Of a DNA stretch of 64,000 bases, positions 1-9,891 are shown in pieces. A program made the position numbers and the translations under genes. Every line of letters begins with the position of its first letter. The first letter of the stretch is position 1. Under the pieces are notes generated by a model, which saw only the letters and a list, made by a program, of their open reading frames with translations, was not told the DNA's origin and did not search any database. The DNA is from Fischerella sp. PCC 9431 (lineage in GTDB: Bacteria > Cyanobacteriota > Cyanobacteriia > Cyanobacteriales > Nostocaceae), in NCBI RefSeq assembly GCF_000447295.1, contig NZ_KE650771.1, positions 1,414,730-1,478,729 of the forward strand, written 5' to 3'.

Positions 1-900
1 ATTTGGTAAGCCAAAACTATCAGGATTGATGAACTGATGATAAGTAAAATGCCGATAGTTCATACAAAATCTATCCCAAGCTGCCATCCGAATGCGAAAC
101 AAGACTATTAATAGGTTAGCTAATGAGAAAGACAGGGGGATACGAAAGCCAATTTTTTTACCCAGATAAGCACACACTTCTTCGATCGCTTGATTTGCTG
201 TTAATGGTGCTTGACCTAAAACTAATTGCCTACTTTCGTTTTCTTGAGGTGGATTGTCGATTAAATATCGTACGACTGTAGCAATGTCTTGTGCATGAAT
301 AAAGTGAAAGCTACCGTCTGCTTGAAAAAAACGAATGTAATCTATATATTTTGTAATTTCAGGAATACCGGGTGTTATGTGTGAATACGGTTTATGATCG
401 TCGCCACCCAAAACTAAGGTGGGGAAAACTTCAGTAATTTTAGGTGCGATCGCTAATTTGCTGATTTTCTGCAAGCAATCATATTTAGAGCGGATATAAT
501 CTGTACCCAGTTCTCCTGCTTCTTTTAATGGTTGGTTCTTATTATCTAAAACACTAGCAGTCGAAAAATAAATTACCTGTTCGCAGTTCGCTGGATCTAA
601 ATAATTCAGTAATTCTAGAGTTTTAACGACATTTATATCAAAAGTCGCTGCCCCTCCCCAAGCTGTAGCCGTTAATACTGCAACATCTATTGTTTTCAGC
701 AAGTCTGAAAAATGCCGAATTTCTTGCATATCACCTTGCAAGACATTGACATTAGGACGCACTTGTGTATCTACTTTTAATTTCTCTGGGTTTCTTACCA
801 ACAGAAATAGCTCGTGGTCTGTGTCTTGAATTAACGCTTCACTAAGATAGTGACCAATACAACCACTGGCACCGGTCACAAAAATTCGCTTTTTAGTCAT
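1..900 (-). CDS. NAD-dependent epimerase/dehydratase, extended SDR (partial, 3' end outside window)
   Basis: The frame is open from the ATG at 898-900 to the window edge, giving 300 codons without a stop. The product starts with a Rossmann dinucleotide-binding motif TGASGCIG at residues 9-16 and has the SDR catalytic pair in YIRSK (Y135, K139), preceded by a YFSTAS strand at 111-116. These are the marks of extended short-chain dehydrogenases that act on nucleotide sugars or similar substrates in the cytoplasm. The substrate cannot be told from the sequence. It lies downstream of hemE on the same strand, with a repeat-rich 214-bp gap between them, so co-transcription is uncertain. The C-terminus is missing only because the window ends. 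Confidence 0.85.
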   Translation of the reverse strand, partial: MTKKRIFVTGASGCIGHYLSEALIQDTDHELFLLVRNPEKLKVDTQVRPNVNVLQGDMQEIRHFSDLLKTIDVAVLTATAWGGAATFDINVVKTLELLNYLDPANCEQVIYFSTASVLDNKNQPLKEAGELGTDYIRSKYDCLQKISKLAIAPKITEVFPTLVLGGDDHKPYSHITPGIPEITKYIDYIRFFQADGSFHFIHAQDIATVVRYLIDNPPQENESRQLVLGQAPLTANQAIEEVCAYLGKKIGFRIPLSFSLANLLIVLFRIRMAAWDRFCMNYRHFTYHQFINPDSFGLPN

Positions 901-1008
901 AAAAATTTTTTATTTGTTGCTGGTTGTCCGTTGTTTGGATTTTACTGGAATAGTTGTTAATTAATGGTTATTTGTTTCCAAAGAACCGATATCTAACACC
1001 GAACAACC

Positions 1009-1060
1009 CTTCGGGTTCGCCACTTTGCCTACCCTGGCGGGAAGCCGCTTCGCGTCTACG
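1009..1060. repeat. Small dispersed repeat cluster (GAAGCCGC...GCGTCTACG type)
   Basis: The stretch between hemE and the epimerase contains several small palindromes, including CCCTTCGGG and a copy of GAAGCCGCTTCGCGTCTACG at 1041-1060. Related copies occur at 25164-25190, 32845-32870 and 62651-62677. They share the flanks GAAGCC and GTCTA(C/T) around a variable small hairpin. This fits the small dispersed repeats known from Nostoc-type genomes. Confidence 0.7.
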
Positions 1061-1114
1061 TGCCGGGAACCGCCAAGACGGCAAGTGGACTCACCAACAA
1101 CCAACAACCAACAC

Positions 1115-2170
1115 CTAACAACTAACTGCATTTAGTTGCTTGGCTGTTTCAAAGAAGAAGGCGACATTTTCTTCAGGGGTTTCGGGGAGAACACCGTGAC
1201 CAAGGTTAAGGATGTGACCCCAATTACCAGCTTTGCGAACTGTATCGATGACGCGATCGCGAATAAATTCTTTTGATCCAAACAATACACCAGGATCAAG
1301 ATTACCTTGCACCTTCATGTGTTTGCCCAATCTGGCGCGTGCATCTGCCATGTCTACTGTCCAGTCTACAGTAATAATATCCGCACCGGATTTTGCCATT
1401 CTTTCTAGCAAACCTGCACTACCACTAACTAAAAGAATTAGCGGTGTATCTGGATGAGTTTCCTTAACTTTTTGGAAAACTTTTTGCTGATAAGGTAAAG
1501 CAAAAGTGTCATAATCTTGGGGACTTAATTGTCCTGCCCAAGAATCAAACATTTGCACAACTTGCGCGCCGCAGTCAATTTGATAGCGGACATAGGTGGC
1601 GATCGCATCTGAAAGTTTTTCGAGAAACTGATGCAGAACTGTCGGATCAGAAAACGCCATATTTTTAATAATGGAATAGGTTTTAGAACCTTTTCCTTCT
1701 ACGACGTAAGCTGCTAAAGTCCACGGCGCACCAACAAACCCCAACACCGTTGATTTATTGCCCACTTCTTGGCGCAGTGCTTGCAATATAGTTTTGATAA
1801 ACGGCAGAGATTTTTCCGGTTCTAAGGGAAGCAGGTTGTCAACTTGTGCTTGGGTGCGGATGGGAGATTGAATAATTGGCCCTTTACCTTCCGCAATATC
1901 CATCTCTATGCCCAAACCAGGCAACGGTGTAACGATATCAGAAAATAGAATTACACCATCTGGTTGAAAAGCCCGCCAGGGTTGCAAAGAAACTTCGATC
2001 GCAACTTCTGGAATTTCAGATCGTTCACGAAACGAAGGGTATTTCTCCCTTAAATCCCGATAAGCTTTCATATATCGTCCTGCTTGTCGCATCATCCATA
2101 CTGGCGGACGATCTACAACTTCACCACGAGCTGCTCTAAGGAGAAGAGGATCACTAGAGGAAATACCCAT
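1115..2170 (-). CDS. hemE: Uroporphyrinogen decarboxylase
   Basis: HemE removes four acetate carboxyl groups from uroporphyrinogen III to give coproporphyrinogen III, the branch step towards haem and chlorophyll, in the cytoplasm. The product (351 aa from the chosen start) has the signature [14 protein letters not shown] at residues 21-34 and the invariant catalytic Asp in LFSDIVTP (D78). The length is normal for the family. I chose the ATG at 2168-2170, preceded by an AGGA-type ribosome site, rather than the TTG two codons upstream, because family members begin MG(I/V)SS. It is divergent from the CHAT gene at 2440. Identification is firm. Confidence 0.97.
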   Translation of the reverse strand: MGISSSDPLLLRAARGEVVDRPPVWMMRQAGRYMKAYRDLREKYPSFRERSEIPEVAIEVSLQPWRAFQPDGVILFSDIVTPLPGLGIEMDIAEGKGPIIQSPIRTQAQVDNLLPLEPEKSLPFIKTILQALRQEVGNKSTVLGFVGAPWTLAAYVVEGKGSKTYSIIKNMAFSDPTVLHQFLEKLSDAIATYVRYQIDCGAQVVQMFDSWAGQLSPQDYDTFALPYQQKVFQKVKETHPDTPLILLVSGSAGLLERMAKSGADIITVDWTVDMADARARLGKHMKVQGNLDPGVLFGSKEFIRDRVIDTVRKAGNWGHILNLGHGVLPETPEENVAFFFETAKQLNAVSC

Positions 2171-2439
2171 TAACAACTCATCCTAAACTCTTTATTTATG
2201 TCATTGTTTAGCTTATCATTCTGCTTTGCGGTTTTTCAGACAGTTTACCTGACCAAGTAGAAATCACTAGGCAAAAGTCTTTGTTGATCAGGTTTCATTT
2301 GTTTTTAAATGCATAATTTGGTCTAAATATACCAATTAGATAGTATAGAACACTCGAAGTAGATCTGAAGTCGGAAGACAATAAGAAAAAAGAGGAAAGA
2401 AGTTTTTCCTTGATTGGTTTATGAAGGCTACTTAGCAAT

Positions 2440-3474
2440 ATGAAAAAAATCTTAATATTAGCAGCTAACCCAAAGGATACAAGCTCTTTACGTCTGGGTG
2501 AAGAAGCACGAGAAATTCAGGCGGCGCTGAAGCGATCCAAAAATCGAGAGAATTTTGAAATCTTTACGGAATGGGCAGTGCGAGTTGATGATCTGCGCCG
2601 TGCATTATTGGATCATGAGCCGACGATTGTGCATTTTTCTGGGCATGGGTCAGGAACTACTGGTTTAGTATTAGAAAATAACCTTGGGCAAATGCAATTA
2701 GTTAGTACAGAATCTCTAGCAAGGTTATTTAAATTATTTCAAAACAAAACAGAGTGTGTTTTGCTCAACGCCTGCTATTCAAAAGAGCAGGCTGACGCGA
2801 TTTATCAACACATAGACTATGTGATTGGTATGAATCGAGCTATTGGAGATATAGCTGCAATTCAGTTTGCGGTTGGATTTTATGATGCGCTTGGGGCTGG
2901 GAATTCCTATGAAAATTGTTTTGAAGTGGGTTGCACTTCTATTGATTTAGAAGGGATTCCAGAGTCAGATACCCCAGTTATGAAAGCTAGACCACGTTTA
3001 AATTCTGTTTCTGTTCAGAAAGCAGAACTGAATAACAATATAGAGGCAAAAAATGAAAAACCATACTCTAGTGGTGGAATTTCTCAAAGTGTAAGTGGCG
3101 GCAAAATGTATGGTGGTATGCAGGCAGTACAAGGTAACTATAATCAACAAACTATGAGGATTAAAAATACGAATTCTGAGCATGAAAAACAGCTAAATCA
3201 ACAAGATGTTATGGAATTTTTGTTAAAAATTGAGCAATTAATTCAAGCAAATTCAGATTTGACAATAGCTATCAAAGAAAAATCACTCAGGTATTTAGGA
3301 GCAGCAAAAGAGGAAGTTAAATTAGATGAGCCAGATAAACAATTAATAGCAGGAACTTTGAAAAGAATGGCAGAAATATTAAAAATTAATTTAAATATAT
3401 GGGAAGATATTAAACAAATACTGTTAAAACTATCTGTTTGGCTGGATGTTGATAATAATTTCTTTAGTTTTTAA
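2440..3474 (+). CDS. CHAT-domain caspase-like protease with Gly/Gln/Asn motif and helical C-terminus
   Basis: Residues 1 to about 180 form a CHAT (caspase/HetF-type) domain. The predicted catalytic His is H69 in HFSGHGSG and the Cys is C112 in LLNACYS; the N-terminal ILILAANP strand is also typical. Residues 185-240 are a low-complexity linker ending in a Gly/Gln/Asn-rich motif, GGMQAVQGNYNQQ at 225-237. Residues 245-344 are predicted helical and match no family I can name. It is the first gene of a same-strand cluster, 13 bp before an nSTAND-WD40 gene that has a similar motif near its N-terminus. CHAT proteases are known effectors next to NLR-like sensors. Role as an immune or cell-death effector is inference. 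Confidence 0.85.
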   Translation: MKKILILAANPKDTSSLRLGEEAREIQAALKRSKNRENFEIFTEWAVRVDDLRRALLDHEPTIVHFSGHGSGTTGLVLENNLGQMQLVSTESLARLFKLFQNKTECVLLNACYSKEQADAIYQHIDYVIGMNRAIGDIAAIQFAVGFYDALGAGNSYENCFEVGCTSIDLEGIPESDTPVMKARPRLNSVSVQKAELNNNIEAKNEKPYSSGGISQSVSGGKMYGGMQAVQGNYNQQTMRIKNTNSEHEKQLNQQDVMEFLLKIEQLIQANSDLTIAIKEKSLRYLGAAKEEVKLDEPDKQLIAGTLKRMAEILKINLNIWEDIKQILLKLSVWLDVDNNFFSF

Positions 3475-3487
3475 CAGGAATTAATTT

Positions 3488-6400
3488 ATGAACCAGCCTC
3501 CACATTCAGAAGATAATTCATCACTTGAGCAACAGCCAATTCTTCAGCAGCAGGTAGAAAACGCCACATTGGGTGGTGGAATCCAGGCTATTCAAGGTGA
3601 AAGAAATATTCAGTTCCAGGGTGATAGCAATGTTGTTACCCTCAACCAAACTCAGATTCTGCAAATATCTGTCGAAGAGATTAAAACCCGCGAATTTATA
3701 GAAACTTCACCCTATAAAGGGTTAAAGAAATTTGAATCAGAAGACAAAGATTTATTTTTTGGGCGTGACCAATTTCTTACGGGTTTAGTCAATGAACTAG
3801 AACAAACTAACCTAATTTTACTTTTAGGGGCCAGTGGTAGTGGTAAGTCATCGGTTGTTCGAGCAGGGTTGATTCCTTGGCTGTCGCATAAATGGCGATC
3901 GCATTTAGTCCATCTGATATTTACCCCAGATAGCGATCCTTTTGAATCTTTTTATGCCAGTTTACTTGGAAAATATAAACAAGCAGAAGCCCAAATTGCT
4001 CGTGAGGCGAAAGCTGGGACACTGACTCAGGTTGTAACTAAGCTCAAGCAGTCTGATGATTATTGGTTCATCTTTATTGATCAATTTGAAGAGTTATTCA
4101 CTATTAGTCAACCAGAAAAACGCGACGAATTTATCCACAGCTTGGTGCAATTGAGCAAAACCAAGCAGCCTGGTGTCAAAATTATGGCAACGATGCGGGC
4201 TGATTTTTTGGATCGCTTCAATCCCTATCCTCAATTAGTCAAGGCTACAGATAAACATCGTCCGTTGATAGCTCAGATGCAAAAGGATGAATTGCGGTTG
4301 GCGATTGAACAGCCTGCTGCTCAACATGGAGTAGTGTTTGAAAAAGGATTAGTAGAAGAAATTATCGAAAATGTCCAAGGACAAGCTGGATGTTTACCAC
4401 TACTGCAATACACACTGAATTTGCTGTGGGAAACAGAAGTTAAAAATGGTGACATTCAAGACCGCACTTTAAATATTAATACTTATCGGCGATTGGGCGG
4501 TGTGCGGGGAGCGCTCCATCAACGGGTTGAAGAAATTTATCACGACTTGACAGAATTTGAGCAACTCAGTGTCCAGCGCATCTTTTTAAAGTTAGTGGAA
4601 ATTGGCGGTGATGAAAAGTCGGGAACAGAGTGGAAACCTCTCCGTAGAAGAGCGATGCAATCTGAGTTTAACGACCCACTCGAACAAAAAGTCTTAACTG
4701 AGTTGATAGATCAAAACCTGTTAGTGAGTGATTACCAACCTCAATCACAAGCATCGACAGTAGAAATTAGCCATGAGGTCTTGCTCACCTCTTGGACACG
4801 CTTAAATGACTGGATTCATGAAAACCGTCAAGCGATCGCTCTGCGTAATCGGTTAAATGAAGATGTCGCACAGTGGCATACTACTAAAGCAACTGATGAA
4901 CTGTGGAGTGGTTCCAGACTAGAACGAGTTTTAGAACTCAGACGCAATGAAGCATTTAATCGTGTTTTAGGTGGATTTAGTGACGAAGCGAATCAATTTA
5001 TAGATGCTAGTGTAGGACGACGCGATCGCCAACGTCGCCGAAAAATAATTAGCTTATCTGTGTTTTCTACTGTAGCCCTAGCACTAGCTGCTTTTTCCAC
5101 TATTCAATACTACAGAGCTGAAACAGGTCAGATTACTGCTCTGCGACAAACCTCAGAAGCTCGTTTCACCAGCAACAGAAATACGCTAGATGCTCTGTTG
5201 GTTGGCTTGGATGCAGCTAATCGCTTGCAATCATCAATTTGGAGCAGTTTCAATTCCCAAATACAGGCTGATATGAGTGCAACTTTGGGGGAAGCAGTCT
5301 ACTGGACAAGGGAGCGTAATCGTTTAGAAGGACATAAGAATATTGTGCAGAATATCAGCTATAGTCCAGATGGCAAGATGTTTGCAACAGCCAGTTTTGA
5401 CAACACAGTCAAGTTGTGGCGTCCTGATGGTAGTTTCATCACAACTTTAGCAGGACATACGCAGCCAGTGATGAGCGTCAGTTTTAGTCCAGATGGCCAG
5501 ACAATTGCTTCTGCTAGTCAGGATGGAACAGTCAAGCTTTGGGATCGCAACGGTAAATACAAACAGACTATCAATGCTCATAGTGATGGGGTGACAAGTG
5601 TCCGCTTCAGTCCCGATAGTCAAGCGATCGCCACTGGAAGTTACGATCAAACAGCGAAACTGTGGAGTCTTGATGGTAACTTACTCGCCATACTTCAGGG
5701 ACATAATGGAGCGGTAAGACAGGTAATTTTTAGCCCCGATGGAAACCGGATTTTTACCTTCAGCGAGGACAACACAATCAAGCTGTGGACGCGAACTGGA
5801 AAATTTCTCAAAACTCTCACTCAACATACTGGTGCTATCAAGAGTGCAGATTTTAGCCGAGATGGTCAATTTTTTGTGACTGCTAGTTTAGATAAAACAG
5901 TCAAGCTGTGGAATCAAGAAGGTCAACTCCTAAGAACTCTCAATCATCCTCAAGAGGTATGGAGTGTCAGTATCAGTGATGATGGACAAAAAATTGCTTC
6001 TGGTAGCGCGGATGGAACTATAAAACTTTGGACGCGAGATGGGAGCTTAATTGATACATGGACAGGTCACGACGGATTGATCCCCAGTTTAGATTTCAGC
6101 CCAGATGGAAAGATCCTGGCGACTGGTGGTAATGATAAGTTTACGAAACTCTGGCAAGTAAATCGAAGTTGGTTGACTGTTTTAGCTGGTCACCAAGACA
6201 AAGTAATTAGAGCTAAGTTTACCCCAGATGGTAAGCGAGTAGCCAGTGTAGGCACTGACCAAACTTTAAAGTTTTGGAGTCTACAAGGTAAGCTACTCTC
6301 CAATCATAAAGAAGATCAAGACATTATTTACAGCCTTAGCTTTAGCAAAGATGGAACAATTGTCACTGCTGGCGAAAAGGGAATTATCAAACTTTGGAGT

Positions 6401-7120
6401 GCAGACACAAAAGTATCAAGAACTTTGGGGAGTCATCAAGACAGCATCAATGTTGTCACCTTTAGTCCTGATGGAAAAATTATTGCTTCTGCTAGTGATG
6501 ATGGAACTGCAAAGCTGTGGAATTTAAATGGTACAGTACGTCATACCCTCGGAGAAAAAAAAGACAGAGTATTAAGTGTCAGCTTCAGTCCTGATGGAAA
6601 AATTATTGCGACTGCGGGTGATGATCAGACAGTGAAGTTGTGGAGTCTAGATGGTCAAGAAATCAGAACTATTAAAGGACACATAGGCCGAATTTGGAAT
6701 GTCAGCTTTAGCCCAGATGGAAAAACAATTGCTACTGCTAGTGATGATGGAACTGCAAAACTTTGGAATTTAGAAGGGAAACTAATAGCAACGCTGGATA
6801 ACCATACTGCTGCGGTGCTGGGTGTAAACTTTAGTTCAGATGGAAAAATAATTGCGACTGCGAGTAGCGATCGCACTATCAAACTTTGGCGACAGGATGG
6901 AACTTTAATTACTACTTTGATTGGACATCAATCTGAAGTCAACGATGTGAATTTTAGTCCTACTAATGATCAATTATTAGCTTCTGCTGGCTTAGATGGA
7001 GTTGTATTGCTGTGGGATTTATCAGATATGAATTTGAAGGGATTGCAAGAAAAAGGATGCAGCCACGTTCGTGATTATCTTAAAACTCATCCAAATTTTT
7101 CACACAATTTCTGCAATTAA
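3488..7120 (+). CDS. nSTAND1-type NTPase with 14 WD40 repeats (NLR-like sensor)
   Basis: The 1210-aa product has four parts. Residues 1-60 are a Gln/Asn-rich leader with the motif GGIQAIQGERNIQ at 30-42. A novel-STAND ATPase starts at SPYKGLKKF (74), with Walker A GASGSGKSS at 114-122 and Walker B FIFIDQFEEL around 194-203. A single hydrophobic segment near 520-540 follows an RRR cluster and could be a membrane anchor. From about 610 there are 14 WD40 units, each ending in (K/L)(L/F)W, enough for two seven-bladed propellers. STAND ATPases with repeat sensors oligomerise on ligand binding and switch on a partner. Flanking genes encode a CHAT protease and a papain-like protease, which are the obvious partners. 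The ligand is unknown. Confidence 0.9.
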   Translation: MNQPPHSEDNSSLEQQPILQQQVENATLGGGIQAIQGERNIQFQGDSNVVTLNQTQILQISVEEIKTREFIETSPYKGLKKFESEDKDLFFGRDQFLTGLVNELEQTNLILLLGASGSGKSSVVRAGLIPWLSHKWRSHLVHLIFTPDSDPFESFYASLLGKYKQAEAQIAREAKAGTLTQVVTKLKQSDDYWFIFIDQFEELFTISQPEKRDEFIHSLVQLSKTKQPGVKIMATMRADFLDRFNPYPQLVKATDKHRPLIAQMQKDELRLAIEQPAAQHGVVFEKGLVEEIIENVQGQAGCLPLLQYTLNLLWETEVKNGDIQDRTLNINTYRRLGGVRGALHQRVEEIYHDLTEFEQLSVQRIFLKLVEIGGDEKSGTEWKPLRRRAMQSEFNDPLEQKVLTELIDQNLLVSDYQPQSQASTVEISHEVLLTSWTRLNDWIHENRQAIALRNRLNEDVAQWHTTKATDELWSGSRLERVLELRRNEAFNRVLGGFSDEANQFIDASVGRRDRQRRRKIISLSVFSTVALALAAFSTIQYYRAETGQITALRQTSEARFTSNRNTLDALLVGLDAANRLQSSIWSSFNSQIQADMSATLGEAVYWTRERNRLEGHKNIVQNISYSPDGKMFATASFDNTVKLWRPDGSFITTLAGHTQPVMSVSFSPDGQTIASASQDGTVKLWDRNGKYKQTINAHSDGVTSVRFSPDSQAIATGSYDQTAKLWSLDGNLLAILQGHNGAVRQVIFSPDGNRIFTFSEDNTIKLWTRTGKFLKTLTQHTGAIKSADFSRDGQFFVTASLDKTVKLWNQEGQLLRTLNHPQEVWSVSISDDGQKIASGSADGTIKLWTRDGSLIDTWTGHDGLIPSLDFSPDGKILATGGNDKFTKLWQVNRSWLTVLAGHQDKVIRAKFTPDGKRVASVGTDQTLKFWSLQGKLLSNHKEDQDIIYSLSFSKDGTIVTAGEKGIIKLWSADTKVSRTLGSHQDSINVVTFSPDGKIIASASDDGTAKLWNLNGTVRHTLGEKKDRVLSVSFSPDGKIIATAGDDQTVKLWSLDGQEIRTIKGHIGRIWNVSFSPDGKTIATASDDGTAKLWNLEGKLIATLDNHTAAVLGVNFSSDGKIIATASSDRTIKLWRQDGTLITTLIGHQSEVNDVNFSPTNDQLLASAGLDGVVLLWDLSDMNLKGLQEKGCSHVRDYLKTHPNFSHNFCN

Positions 7121-7183
7121 AATCGATAGCTAAATCTATTAATTACCAATAACAAATAACTTTAGTCAATGAGGGGAAAATAA

Positions 7184-9865
7184 ATGAAAAAGAAAGGAAT
7201 AGGCTGGATACCCGATTATCCTGATATCCATGATTACACTCTAGAGAATAAAGAAATTAAAAATTTAACAAGCAGAATTCAAAGTCAAGGAGATACTGCT
7301 TCGATAGAAGACTTGGCACAGAAAGTTTATGATATTTTGGGTATTTTGGCAGACAAACAAAAAGACGAAAAATTAACTCAACTTCAGGAAGAATTAGAAA
7401 AAGATATTCTGAGTGATTTTTATTTCGTCAACGTAGAACTTCACAAAATTCTCAGACCAGAAATGGCTGACCCAGAAGTTTTATTGATTAAAGATTATCT
7501 ACGGCGCATTATTCAGACATGGGAAAAATATTCTAAATCTGTAAAATATCAACCTGTAATTACCGATACTACATTTGATTCAATTACACACGAAATACTC
7601 AAAATAATCATAGCCGATCAAAAGCAACTATACAACGATGGTTGTGTAGGTAAAGATGATATGGAAGTTCTTAAGCAATTAGCAGAGTTAGCTTCTTATA
7701 TTGAAATTAACGAGAGTAAAGATATCAATTTCTTTCGTGATTGGACTCAAAAATGGCAAGAATATCTGAAACAATCTAAATCAAATAAAATTAATCAGTT
7801 TGAATTTGATGAACTGCTGATTAATCTTTTAATTAACCTTTTTGAACTTGCAGACGAATTATTTAATTTTTTTATATATCTATATGATTATGATGTTTGT
7901 AATTATTCAGGTTACCAATCTTCTAACTATAGTAGTTATACAAAATCAGTAGATACAAAAGAATCAGACAATATAAAAAGAATTCTAGAATGTATTAACA
8001 ATTTACAGAAAGTACAAAAGAAAATTAATCAGAATGATAGCAATTCATTTAAAATTGAATTTTCCCATATTCTAACTAAAAAAATTAATGAAGTCAAAAA
8101 AATCATCCAAGATGAAGATATTGAAATTAAAATTCAAACTAAAGATGATTTTGTGGTGATTTACGATAAAATTTATGAAAGTTACAAGTTTTTTAAGAAT
8201 ATAGTCAAAGAAGTTTATAAATTTTATCCACCACAAATTCCACCTCAGTTACTCAAAACAAAAAGAATAGAATTACCGATCATAACGCCAATACCAAATC
8301 CAGTATTTGAACTACTTGCTCAAAGCGTACTGAATCAAAAGACTTTAGAAACGGAGTATAGTCAATTACAGCCTAATCAAAATTCGCTTCGAGAATTCCT
8401 AAAACTACTTCAAGAGCAAGACAAACCAGTTCAGCAGCTAACAGAATCGATGATTGAAATGTTAGCACAGATGTTGATGCCATTGGGTCAGTATAGTAAC
8501 TTGAGTGAAACAGTAGATAGGGTACTCAAGAAAATTTTTGATTTTTTAGAAGCAGAACCAGCAGAAGTCAATAGAAGAAATCTGATTAGAGAAACCATTG
8601 AAGAATATAACCTTGGCAGAATCAAAGACTTTATCTTCATCGAAGAATTAGATTTTCAAAAAAATATATTACAATCACTGCAATTATTTACAAATGAAAT
8701 TCAATCAAAAAATGGTGAGGAAAAATTTTTACAGAAAACTAAAATATTTTCAGAAAAATTTCAAAATATCTTTGAATTATTACAGTCAAAAACGTTTTCA
8801 AGTTTTATAACCAATACGGAAAATGAGCCTTCTTATGTGTCTCAGTCAGAATATCGAAAAACGAAAACTCCCTTGTTTGAAATTTCCAATGGTGAGTTGA
8901 AAAGATTGAGGGTAATTAACCAGCAAAATAACTCAGTTCATGCAAATAATAATTCTTCTCAATCTATCAAAAATATTTTGCAGTTTCCAATCGGTCAGAA
9001 TCTCCGCACCTTGATTAAAAAGGAACTCGATAATCAAGAGGATGAAAAATTATTTTTATCTCTACCAGAATTTGTTGATTTAAGCTATTGGTGTTCGCCA
9101 ATTGAAGATCAGCGATCGCTAAATTCTTGTACTGCTCATGCTGCGATCGCTTTAATAGAATACGCTGAGAAAAAAAGTTCTGGTGTCTATATTGATGCTT
9201 CTCCTTTGTTTCTCTACAAAGTCACACGCAATCTTATGCAAAGAGAAGGAGATTCCGGAGCATCTGTACGCGACACAATGAAAACAATGGTTGCATTTGG
9301 AGTTTGTCCAGAACAGTATTGGACTTACAACGAAGATAAATTTGATGAGGAACCAACATCTTTTTGTTACTCTTTTGCCGAAAATTACAAAACACTCAAA
9401 TATTTTCGTCTAGACTATGGTCAAATCTCCAGATACACCCTACTTTCGCAAGTAAAAGTGTTACTTGCATCTGAATTTCCTTGTATATTTGGATTTACAC
9501 TTTATAATTCTGTCTACGATGAAGTCAATGTCCTCAAAGGACATATTCCCTTACCCAATGCTCAAGACAAAGTACTTGGTGGTCATACTGTGGTTGCAGT
9601 TGGTTACCATGACCGTAAGGTAATCACAAATTCTGATGGAAAGCAAACAAATGGAGCTTTGCTAATTCGTAATTCTTGGGGAACTGAGTGGGGTCAAGGC
9701 GGGTATGGTTGGCTTCCTTACGATTACATTATTGATGGCTTAACAGCTGATTGGTGGTCGCTCATAAAAGCAGAATGGTTGGCTACTGGACGCTTTGGCG
9801 CTGGAGCGAGTGCTTGGAACGCCGATAAAGGAGATCCAATTGGAAACCGAGGAAAGGGCCAGTAG
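7184..9865 (+). CDS. Papain-like (C1A) cysteine protease with a large helical insertion
   Basis: The last 280 residues of this 893-aa protein are a papain-fold protease. The oxyanion Gln is Q643 (IEDQRSLNSCTA), the nucleophile C649, the His H801 (LGGHTVVAVGYH) and the Asn N830 (IRNSWGTEWGQGGYGW). The N-terminus has GWIPDYPDIHDYT at residues 7-19, a motif that in ordinary bacterial C1A proteins sits close to the catalytic domain. Here about 590 residues separate them. They are rich in Lys, Glu, Asn and Ile, predicted helical, and encoded by AT-rich DNA. There is no signal peptide, so it is probably cytoplasmic. It follows the nSTAND gene by 63 bp and ends before a strong terminator, which supports one transcription unit. 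Function within the cluster is inferred. Confidence 0.85.
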   Translation: MKKKGIGWIPDYPDIHDYTLENKEIKNLTSRIQSQGDTASIEDLAQKVYDILGILADKQKDEKLTQLQEELEKDILSDFYFVNVELHKILRPEMADPEVLLIKDYLRRIIQTWEKYSKSVKYQPVITDTTFDSITHEILKIIIADQKQLYNDGCVGKDDMEVLKQLAELASYIEINESKDINFFRDWTQKWQEYLKQSKSNKINQFEFDELLINLLINLFELADELFNFFIYLYDYDVCNYSGYQSSNYSSYTKSVDTKESDNIKRILECINNLQKVQKKINQNDSNSFKIEFSHILTKKINEVKKIIQDEDIEIKIQTKDDFVVIYDKIYESYKFFKNIVKEVYKFYPPQIPPQLLKTKRIELPIITPIPNPVFELLAQSVLNQKTLETEYSQLQPNQNSLREFLKLLQEQDKPVQQLTESMIEMLAQMLMPLGQYSNLSETVDRVLKKIFDFLEAEPAEVNRRNLIRETIEEYNLGRIKDFIFIEELDFQKNILQSLQLFTNEIQSKNGEEKFLQKTKIFSEKFQNIFELLQSKTFSSFITNTENEPSYVSQSEYRKTKTPLFEISNGELKRLRVINQQNNSVHANNNSSQSIKNILQFPIGQNLRTLIKKELDNQEDEKLFLSLPEFVDLSYWCSPIEDQRSLNSCTAHAAIALIEYAEKKSSGVYIDASPLFLYKVTRNLMQREGDSGASVRDTMKTMVAFGVCPEQYWTYNEDKFDEEPTSFCYSFAENYKTLKYFRLDYGQISRYTLLSQVKVLLASEFPCIFGFTLYNSVYDEVNVLKGHIPLPNAQDKVLGGHTVVAVGYHDRKVITNSDGKQTNGALLIRNSWGTEWGQGGYGWLPYDYIIDGLTADWWSLIKAEWLATGRFGAGASAWNADKGDPIGNRGKGQ

Positions 9866-9891
9866 GTAAGCTAGTAAACTAATGATATACT

